This document shows positions 21,994-27,849 of a DNA stretch of 27,849 nt, in pieces. The translations under genes and the position numbers were made by a program. Numbering within the stretch: position 1 is the stretch's first letter; the number at the start of each line of letters is the position of its first letter. The stretch lies in NCBI GenBank assembly GCA_031276435.1, contig JAISNB010000063.1:1-27849 (forward strand), written 5' to 3'. The notes below the pieces were generated by a model. The model saw only the letters and a program-made list of their open reading frames with translations. It was not told where the DNA came from and did not search any database. Source of the stretch: Burkholderiaceae bacterium. GTDB taxonomy: Bacteria > Pseudomonadota > Gammaproteobacteria > Burkholderiales > Burkholderiaceae_C.

Positions 21994-24218
21994 GCCTGAT
22001 TACCCGCTGCCCCACTTGCGGCACCTGCTTCAAACTCGTGCCCGACCAGCTTCGCATCTCTGGCGGGTGGGTGCGCTGCGGCAAATGCGCCAAAGTATTC
22101 GACGCCAAGGCCAACATCGTGGGCCAACAACCGGGCGCGCCCACGCCAGCGGCGAGCGCGTCCGCTCCAGCGCCCTTGCCGCAGCAATCCACACCTGCCG
22201 CGCTCGCGCAAAAACCCGCGCCAGCACCGCAAGCGCGCACTCCAAGGCCAACGCCACAGCCGCCCGCGCGCACGGGCACAACGGCTTCCGCTCCATTGCA
22301 AAACGCCACGGGCGGGGCGCAACCCAAACGCGCCCTGACACCCGAAGAGATCGCGCGCTGGCGCGCCGCCCGCGCCAATGCCGAACGCGCCGAACGCGCC
22401 GCCAAACTGCGCGCAGCCAACGCGCAGGCGGCTGCGCCAACACCTTCGCCTTCACCCGCGCCTGTGCCCACGCCAGCGTCAGTACCAGCGCCAAAGCCCG
22501 CGTCAACACCAGCGCCAGCGCGCCCCGTGCCCGCATCCAGCCCCGCGTCGGCCAAACCGCCCGCCGCGCCCACGCAAACACCGCCCGAAACGCCGCGCCC
22601 TGCCAGACCCACGCCCGCTGCCGCTGACCAGCCTTTCAAGCTGGCGCCGCCCGAACAACTGGGCGATCTGTCCTGGCCCGAACTGGACTGGTCGGACGAC
22701 GAGCCGGAGCCGTCACAACCGCCGCCTTCTTCTCAACCCAACCCGCTACCGCCCGAAGAAGCCCGGCAGCCGCCCGCCGCTGCGCCAGCGCAAGCATCCA
22801 AGCCTGCGCCAGCACCCACGCCAGCGCGTGCGTCACCGCCAACATCAGCGCCCGTACCCAGTTCCGCCTCGGCCAAACCGCCCGAAGCGCCGCACCCGCC
22901 AGTGCAGCCACAAGCGCACGCAGCGCCAACCGAAAGCCATCCGCCCAAGGCTCAAGCGCCGCAGCCGCAAACTGTGGCGGCCAAGCCGCCTGAAGCGCCA
23001 CGCTCGCCAGCGCAGCCACAAGCACACGCAGCGCCAACCGAAGCGCATTCGCCCAAAGCTCAAGCGCCGCAGCAACAAGCTCCGGTGGCGGCCAAGTCGC
23101 CCGAAACGCCGCGCCCGCCAGCGCAGCCGCACGCAGCGCCAACCGAAACGCATTCGCCCAAGGCTCAAGCGCCGCAGCCGCAAGCGCAACCTCAAACACA
23201 GCCGCGCGCCCGGCTGGCTGAATCTGCCGCGCCAGAAAGCGCAAAACCAGCCGCCCCGGCATCCACGGCGACACCTCCCGCGCCCGCCGCACAACCTGCT
23301 GCGCCATTGCCGCCCGCTGCATCGCCCGCCGCGCCCACGGCGCGTGCCCATGCCAGCGCCAACACGCCCGCCGACGCACCAGTGCCAGCCCACGCCGCCA
23401 CCGCCGATGTTGACGCCGACGACGCCAGTCTGGAGCGCGCGCCAGCCGCCGAAGCGCGCGACTTCAAGGCCACGCCGCCACGCCCGCGCGATGCCGAAAA
23501 AGAGCCAGAAAAAGAACCCGTCGCCGCGCAAGATGACAACGAGGGCAATGGCAACAACAACATGCACGACATTGTTGTCAGCAGCTTTGGCATGTGGGAA
23601 GAAACGCCGCCCCACTCCGGCTCTTTTGGCCCCGCCTCTGATGCGCAAGAAGATGACGACGATGATGAGGATGACGACGCCTTCCGGCCCAGCGAGCCAG
23701 ACCTGTCCTTTGTGCGGCACGCCCGGCGCCGCGCGTTCTGGCGCAGAAAACCCGTGCGCATCGCCCTTGGCGCGCTGGCGCTGCTGCTGACCGTCACGCT
23801 GGTGCTGCAATTGCTGCTCAGCCAGCGCGACTGGCTGGCCGCCGCCTTCCCGGCCACCAAAGGCGTGCTCAGCGCGCTGTGCGCGCCGCTGGGCTGCCAG
23901 ATCGCGCCCTACCGGCATCTGGACAGCGTGGTCATTGAAGGCACCAGTTTCAACCGCGTCTCGCCCACCGTTTATCAAGTCAACGTCACCATGCGCAACC
24001 GCGCCGATCTGCCAGTGGCCACGCCATCGCTGGAATTGACACTGACCGATTTGCAAAACCAGACACTGCTGCGGCGCGTGATTGCACCGCAAGAAATGGG
24101 CGCTGGCCCGGTGCTGGAAGCGCGCGGCGATTTTTCCGGCACGGCGCGTTTGAGCCTCTCCGGCCTGCCGGACGAAACAGACATCGTGGGCTACCGCGCG
24201 CTGGCCTTCTATCCGTAG
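21990..24218 (+). CDS. Zinc-ribbon, Pro/Ala-rich linker, DUF3426 membrane protein
   Basis: The protein is 742 aa. The N-terminus is an MJ0042-type zinc ribbon: CPTC at residues 7-10 and CGKC at 30-33 with WVRCGKCAKVFDA. A very long Pro/Ala/Gln linker follows (about 45-500), including three near-identical blocks with AHAAPTE-SPKAQAPQ at about residues 298-400. Next come a charged segment, the acidic run EDDDDDEDDDAF, a basic patch RHARRRAFWRRKPVRI and one transmembrane helix (about 588-610). The C-terminal DUF3426 domain is outside the membrane (YRHLDSVVIEGTSFNRVSPT, YQVNVTMRNRADLPVATPSL). Most relatives are much shorter; the length comes from the linker. Function is unknown. It follows prmA as in many Burkholderiales. 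Confidence 0.93.
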   Translation: MSLITRCPTCGTCFKLVPDQLRISGGWVRCGKCAKVFDAKANIVGQQPGAPTPAASASAPAPLPQQSTPAALAQKPAPAPQARTPRPTPQPPARTGTTASAPLQNATGGAQPKRALTPEEIARWRAARANAERAERAAKLRAANAQAAAPTPSPSPAPVPTPASVPAPKPASTPAPARPVPASSPASAKPPAAPTQTPPETPRPARPTPAAADQPFKLAPPEQLGDLSWPELDWSDDEPEPSQPPPSSQPNPLPPEEARQPPAAAPAQASKPAPAPTPARASPPTSAPVPSSASAKPPEAPHPPVQPQAHAAPTESHPPKAQAPQPQTVAAKPPEAPRSPAQPQAHAAPTEAHSPKAQAPQQQAPVAAKSPETPRPPAQPHAAPTETHSPKAQAPQPQAQPQTQPRARLAESAAPESAKPAAPASTATPPAPAAQPAAPLPPAASPAAPTARAHASANTPADAPVPAHAATADVDADDASLERAPAAEARDFKATPPRPRDAEKEPEKEPVAAQDDNEGNGNNNMHDIVVSSFGMWEETPPHSGSFGPASDAQEDDDDDEDDDAFRPSEPDLSFVRHARRRAFWRRKPVRIALGALALLLTVTLVLQLLLSQRDWLAAAFPATKGVLSALCAPLGCQIAPYRHLDSVVIEGTSFNRVSPTVYQVNVTMRNRADLPVATPSLELTLTDLQNQTLLRRVIAPQEMGAGPVLEARGDFSGTARLSLSGLPDETDIVGYRALAFYP
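22876..23195 (+). repeat. Coding repeat in the DUF3426 protein linker
   Basis: About three units of roughly 100-105 bases encode a block of the form KxPExPxxPxQPxAHAAPTE followed by SHPPKAQAPQPQ. The units differ by small in-frame deletions, the last lacking two codons. Confidence 0.7.
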
Positions 24219-24293
24219 CGCGCACTGCCCCACGGGCCGCCGCCGCCCGCGCGCGCGGCAAACCATTCATCAACCCACCCAACACCACCCACC

Positions 24294-25193
24294 ATGGCAA
24301 CCCTGATTTGCGGATCGCTGGCTTTCGACACCATCATGGACTTTGAAGGGCGCTTTGCCCAGCAAATCCTGCCCGAGCAACTGCACATACTCAACGTCTC
24401 GTTTCTGGTGCCCACCCTGCGGCGCGACTTTGGCGGCTGTGCGGGCAACATTGCCTACGCCATGAAACAACTGGGCGGCACGCCCCTGCCCATGGCCGCC
24501 GTTGGGAGCGACGCCGCCAGCTACTTGCAGCGCCTGCGCACACTGGGCATCTCCACCGAATTCGTGCATGAAATGAGCGACGCCTACACCGCGCAGGCCA
24601 TGATCATGACCGACCGCGACAACAACCAGATTACCGCCTTCCATCCGGGCGCAATGTCCAGCGCGCACCGCATCCGCGTTGAGCCGCGCGCCGACATCCG
24701 GTTGGCCATCATCTCGCCCGACGGGCGCGAGGCCATGCAGCAGCACGCCGCGCAACTGCGCGAGGCGGGCATCCCCTTTGTATTCGATCCGGGCCAGGGC
24801 CTGCCCATGTTCGACGGCGCCGAACTGCGCCAGTTTGTGCAAATGGCCGACTGGGTCACCGTCAACGACTACGAAGGCCGCATGCTGTGCGAGCGCACCG
24901 GCTGGACACTGGAGCAACTGGCGCGGCAACTCAAGGGCCTGGTCGTCACTCTGGGCGAGCAGGGCTGCCACATCTGGGAAGGCGGCCAGCAAAGCCAAGT
25001 GCCCGGCGTGCGCGCCCCGCAGGTGGTCGACCCCACGGGCTGCGGCGACGCCTGGCGCGGCGCCCTGCTCTACGGGCTGGAACAGGGCTGGCCGCTGGCG
25101 CGCTGCGCCCAACTGGGTAACCGCCTGGGCGCGCTCAAAGTGGCCGCGCGCGGCCCGCAAAACTACCAGTGGCAGGCGTCGGCTGCCGCTTGA
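24294..25193 (+). CDS. PfkB-family carbohydrate/adenosine kinase
   Basis: The protein is 299 aa. ATG 24294 starts ATLICGSLAFDTIMDFEGRF. The family features are FGGCAGNIAYAMKQLGG (about residues 44-60, substrate Gly-Gly and Asn), AAVGSDAASYLQRLRTLGI, AQAMIMTDRDNNQITAFHPG, VFDPGQGLPMF, WVTVNDYEGRMLCERTG and the C-terminal signature VVDPTGCGDAWRGALLYGLE with the catalytic Asp in GCGD. The usual form of that motif is D-T-x-G-A-G-D; the Cys in place of Ala is seen in the adenosine-kinase-like branch of betaproteobacteria. The enzyme should phosphorylate a sugar or nucleoside with ATP in the cytoplasm. I cannot tell adenosine from ribose or fructose-type substrates. The gap from the previous gene is 75 bases. 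Confidence 0.92.
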   Translation: MATLICGSLAFDTIMDFEGRFAQQILPEQLHILNVSFLVPTLRRDFGGCAGNIAYAMKQLGGTPLPMAAVGSDAASYLQRLRTLGISTEFVHEMSDAYTAQAMIMTDRDNNQITAFHPGAMSSAHRIRVEPRADIRLAIISPDGREAMQQHAAQLREAGIPFVFDPGQGLPMFDGAELRQFVQMADWVTVNDYEGRMLCERTGWTLEQLARQLKGLVVTLGEQGCHIWEGGQQSQVPGVRAPQVVDPTGCGDAWRGALLYGLEQGWPLARCAQLGNRLGALKVAARGPQNYQWQASAAA

Positions 25194-25462
25194 TTCTTCA
25201 GGGAGCGCAGCGCGCCTTCCTGGAGTTTGTGCTGCATATCGTAAACGTGGGAAGACCTCAAGGCATGCAGCGCGCCTTTCTGGTTGCGCGCTACCGCTGC
25301 TTTTGCGTTTACAAGGTATTTTTGCGCGACGGATCGCAAAAGGCCAATATAACCAGCCGGGCGGCATGCCCGGACGGCCCGCGGCGCAAGGCGCGCAAAC
25401 CGCGCTTGTCCCATCAAACGCTTCTTCCCCGCTTCCCCATTCATGGGGGAGAAGCGGTGTCA

Positions 25463-25570
25463 GGGAGTGCTCACATCCATGGCATGCTCGCTGCAGCCAC
25501 AAAAATCCACTTTGCGGGAAGTGGATTTTGGAAAGCGGCGCAACCTTTTCCTCGTCACTGCGAGGGCCGC
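25463..25570. repeat. Intergenic element A, copy 1, with 11-bp hairpin
   Basis: It begins GGGAGTGCTCACATC and includes the perfect stem AAAATCCACTT (25502-25512) with AAGTGGATTTT (25519-25529), loop TGCGGG, then GCGCAACCTTTTCCTCGTCA. The A- and T-flanked stem resembles a bidirectional terminator. Confidence 0.75.
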
Positions 25571-25629
25571 AGGGCATGTGGCAATCCACTACTACTCCCA
25601 CGCGCGCGCGCAAGTGCACCTATTCATTC

Positions 25630-25746
25630 CCTCGCCCCCTTTGGGGGAGAGGGTCAGGGTGAGGGGGAATTTTCCAGTGCGTCACAAACGAAAAGGGGGC
25701 CAAATGAAAACCGCATGGATTGCCGTGTCGCGCTCCGCGCAATGAC
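25630..25746. repeat. Intergenic element B, copy 1
   Basis: The order is CCCCCTTTGGGGGAGAGGG, GGTGAGGGGGAATTTTCCAG, GTCACAAACGAAAAGGG, CAAATGAAAACCGCATG, GATTGCCG and GCAATGAC. All parts recur in the same order at 26471-26603. Confidence 0.7.
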
Positions 25747-25830
25747 AGGGATAGGTACGCACAAGGACGGGGATAGGCACGCCACATCCATATTCTTCTT
25801 CCCCCCAATTATGCCGAAGTGGTGATGGAA

Positions 25831-25938
25831 GGGAGTGCTCACATCTGCAGAATGCCCAAAGCAGCCATAAAAAAGCCACTTCGCGGGAAGTGGCTTTTGA
25901 AAAGTGGCGCAATCTTTTCCTCGTCATTGCGAGGGCCA
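25831..25938. repeat. Intergenic element A, copy 2, with compensated hairpin
   Basis: It has the same layout as copy 1. The stem is AAAAGCCACTT (25871-25881) with AAGTGGCTTTT (25888-25898), loop CGCGGG. One pair changed from T-A to G-C on both arms, so pairing is preserved. Confidence 0.75.
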
Positions 25939-26470
25939 TACGCCGTTTTCGCAGGGACGCCGTTTTTTCTGGGTACGGCGTGGCTCACCGACCCGCAGGG
26001 GTTGTACGCGCAAGCGCCATCTTCTGTAGGGGCGCCCCTGCGTGCTCGCACGGGGAAGCACGAGAGGAACCAGCGGGCGGGATGCCCACGCTCCCAGAAT
26101 ATCTGCCCGCTGTGTAGATCCCTATGCCCCTTTGGGAAGGGATGGGCAGAGGTCGGGGGGAGGAGAAGGTGGCGCGAAGCGCCGGGTGAGGGGTGCTCCC
26201 GCGCAAAACACAACGCATCTCCTTGCCATCAAGGGCCACCAGGCCTGATGGGCTTTATTCGCACGCCCACAAAAAAACCGTCATTGCGAGCGCCGCAGGC
26301 CCGTGGCAATCGTTTCCATCTATCCATCCTCGCCGCCTTTGGGAAGAATGCCCCTCCCCCGCAGGGGGAGGGAATCCAAGAATTGCCATCACCCTCTCTA
26401 TTATTTCCCTCGTAACCTTAGGAAAACGGAGGTGCACTTGCATTTTTCGCCCTCTCCCCCCATCCTCACC

Positions 26471-26603
26471 CCCCGCCCCTCTCCACAAGTGGGGAGGGAT
26501 GGGGAGAGGGTGAGGGGGATTTTTCAGTACGTCGCAAACGAAAAGGGTATCGATCAAATGAAAGCCGCATAGATTGCCACGGGGCTAAAGCCTCTCGCAA
26601 TGA
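26471..26603. repeat. Intergenic element B, copy 2
   Basis: The order is CCCCTCTCCACAAGTGGGGA, GGTGAGGGGGATTTTTCAG, GTCGCAAACGAAAAGGG, CAAATGAAAGCCGCATAG, ATTGCCAC and GCAATGAC. The parts match copy 1 with scattered substitutions and a longer 3' inverted repeat. Confidence 0.7.
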
Positions 26604-26765
26604 CGGCGAGAATGTGACGCTGGCTTATAGCGGCTTATGGGGAAGGCCCCTCCCCCGCAGGGGGAGGGAATCTAAAAATTATCCTCGTCCTCTCCATTAT
26701 TTTCCCCTCTCCCCCATTCATGGGGGAGAGGGCAGGGTGAGGGGGTATTCCAACCCCCGCAAACA

Positions 26766-27761
26766 TCAATTCCTGAAACGGCGGCGCAACGCGGGCCAAG
26801 ACAACAGCGCCAGCAGTACTGCCAACGCGCCCAGCGTGCCTTGTCCAAGCGCAGGAACGGCGCTGACCAGCGTTTTCGCGCTCCGGATACGCACCTCGTG
26901 ATAATTGTCATGGTAGCCCGTGCTGGCGCTAAAGCCCATTTTGAAGGTATCGGGCACGGAGCCATTGCCAGCCAGTGAGAGGGCAGTGATTACCGGCTTG
27001 AAGTTTGTGCCCGTACCGGTGGGATCGATTTCCACTGTCACCGTTGGCGCTAACGTAGCTGAATCTGGCGAAATGGTAATGCGCACGGTTCGCGCATCTG
27101 ATCGATCGGGTTGGATTGTTGAAATTTTCCCTAACCCCAAACTGGACAGAGAAACCGATTTCAACAGGGGAAAACCGCTATTAAGGTTGCCTGCGCCCCG
27201 TACAGCCACACTTTGCGGGTTTGCCTTACAAATGGAGAGATCAGGACAAGCACCAGCGTCTGGGGTGGAAAAATTTCCAAATTCATCCAGCGCAATGCCC
27301 ACATAGCCCTTGGTCACGCCTGGGTCTGGAACACCGCTGGACATTAATGAATACCCCAGAGCACCGCCGGAGGCACCTGTGGTTGGGGTTGTGGTACTGC
27401 CATCGATCAGGTAAAATACCATTCCATCGGCGTCTTTGCCGTTGTGATTGCCATGAAATGCGTAATCAAAGGTGATTTGCAGGCCATCCGCCGCCGAAAA
27501 GGCTGTGTTGTAAACAGCCATTCCACGCTGTGTCGGTGCATTTTCAGTCAGTCGCAGCCAGCCTTGGCCTTCGGCATCGTCGCCTGGGTTGGGGCCAGCG
27601 GTCAACTGGAGCGGTCGATCCACCCAGACTGCACTGAGTTTAGAGCCACCCTCGAGCGTCCATCCGGGTGGCACTGTAGAGTAGCGAAAAGAATCCGCGT
27701 CTGTTTCTGTGATGGAAATGGCGGCGTGTGCGGGGGCTGTTCCCCAAACCATGCAAGCCAT
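26766..27761 (-). CDS. Secreted L-type lectin-like protein with IPTL-CTERM-like tail
   Basis: The frame stays open to the window edge. ATG 27761 is the only ATG seen, but the residues before it (KSFHKLARALITAAMA) complete a normal signal peptide with cleavage after APAHA, so the true start is upstream, perhaps outside the window. The mature protein has GWLRLTENAPTQRG, LQITFDYAFHG, DADGMVFYLIDGS and YVGIALDEFGNFSTP, the strand pattern of bacterial L-type (legume-like) lectin domains. VRITISP, VTVEIDPTGTG and YHEVRIRSAKT follow. The tail is VPALGQGTLGALAVLLALLS, then RRRFRN, an IPTL-CTERM-like sorting signal. It is probably exported and carbohydrate-binding, processed by an exosortase encoded elsewhere. 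It is the intact relative of the pseudogene at 15633-16700, and both end next to the same repeat family. Confidence 0.85.
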   Translation of the reverse strand: MACMVWGTAPAHAAISITETDADSFRYSTVPPGWTLEGGSKLSAVWVDRPLQLTAGPNPGDDAEGQGWLRLTENAPTQRGMAVYNTAFSAADGLQITFDYAFHGNHNGKDADGMVFYLIDGSTTTPTTGASGGALGYSLMSSGVPDPGVTKGYVGIALDEFGNFSTPDAGACPDLSICKANPQSVAVRGAGNLNSGFPLLKSVSLSSLGLGKISTIQPDRSDARTVRITISPDSATLAPTVTVEIDPTGTGTNFKPVITALSLAGNGSVPDTFKMGFSASTGYHDNYHEVRIRSAKTLVSAVPALGQGTLGALAVLLALLSWPALRRRFRN

Positions 27762-27849
27762 GGCCGCTGTTATCAGCGCGCGGGCCAGTTTGTGGAAAGA
27801 TTTTATATATTGGCTACCAGCGGATTTTTTGGAATTATTATTACAAATT

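Larger units (their letters stand above)
25194..26765. other. 1.57-kb intergenic repeat island
   Basis: No convincing gene is present. The stretch is made of at least two duplicated element types (25463-25570 with 25831-25938, and 25630-25746 with 26471-26603), several CCCTCTCC/GGGAGAGGG palindromes, and TTGCGAG...GGCAATCC inverted repeats at about 25557-25589, 25924-25940, 26282-26310 and 26570-26605. The open frames in it are Arg/Pro/Ser-rich and change frame between repeat copies. A minus-strand frame at 25163-25444 (end: QKGALHALRSSHVYD) is slightly more protein-like but overlaps the kinase gene. Confidence 0.7.

Noticed and set aside
22845..24266. Minus-strand frame (473 codons) opposite the DUF3426 gene
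   Set aside because: It results from the Pro/Ala codon bias of the plus-strand linker; Arg/Trp/Gly-rich and without motifs.
25163..25444. Minus-strand frame of 93 codons after the kinase
   Set aside because: Its end looks mildly protein-like, but it overlaps the kinase gene, has no ribosome site and begins in repeat DNA.

Overview
The window looks like a betaproteobacterial chromosome, most likely Burkholderiales and Comamonadaceae-like. The basis is the core block at 17.7-25.2 kb (conserved hypothetical, TlpA-like thioredoxin, accB, accC, prmA, zinc-ribbon/DUF3426 protein, PfkB-type kinase), plus three secreted proteins with IPTL-CTERM-like tails and GC-rich CCCTCTCCC/GGGAGAGGG intergenic repeats. 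This assignment is inferred from gene families, not from a database search.

Layout. (1) 1-1956: a tandem array of two-gene cassettes, each a small membrane protein followed by a glycine-rich protein. It is cut by the window start and ends in a decayed Cys-rich ORF. (2) 1965-3314 (minus): a secreted protein with three repeated domains and an IPTL-CTERM-like tail. (3) 3315-4481: no supported gene. (4) 4482-14158: a fragment of an ICEclc/PFGI-1/SPI-7-type integrative conjugative element. It has an ICE regulator-region protein, AlpA, a truncated ParA, a frameshifted ICE gene, a dead VapC toxin, then STY4534/DUF3577, DUF3275, a DUF6927-like protein, a conserved ICE protein, a DUF6094 methyltransferase-like protein, a small plasmid-related protein and an SNF2-type helicase. 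No integrase, relaxase or type IV secretion gene is present, so this is a maintenance-module remnant. (5) 14270-15604: part of a phage tail tape-measure gene joined directly to the broken ICE end. (6) 15633-16911: a frameshifted secreted lectin gene behind a 7-bp tandem repeat. (7) 17672-25193: the core block. (8) 25194-26765: a repeat-filled island without convincing genes. (9) 26766-window end (minus): an intact paralogue of the lectin.

How it works together. AccB and AccC form the biotin-carrier and biotin-carboxylase half of acetyl-CoA carboxylase. PrmA methylates ribosomal protein L11 and its gene overlaps the DUF3426 gene. The ICE genes form a co-directional series in which nearly every gene has its own GC-rich hairpin leader just before its ribosome binding site. 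The three IPTL-CTERM-like proteins are probably exported and processed by an exosortase encoded elsewhere.

The most interesting signals are four: the repeated C-G-C-G-C block leaders before the ICE genes; the 67-bp heptanucleotide repeat between a start-like ATG and the signal peptide of the broken lectin gene; the tandem cassettes with a poly-G tract of 7 or 10; and a duplicated intergenic hairpin with a compensatory base-pair change.
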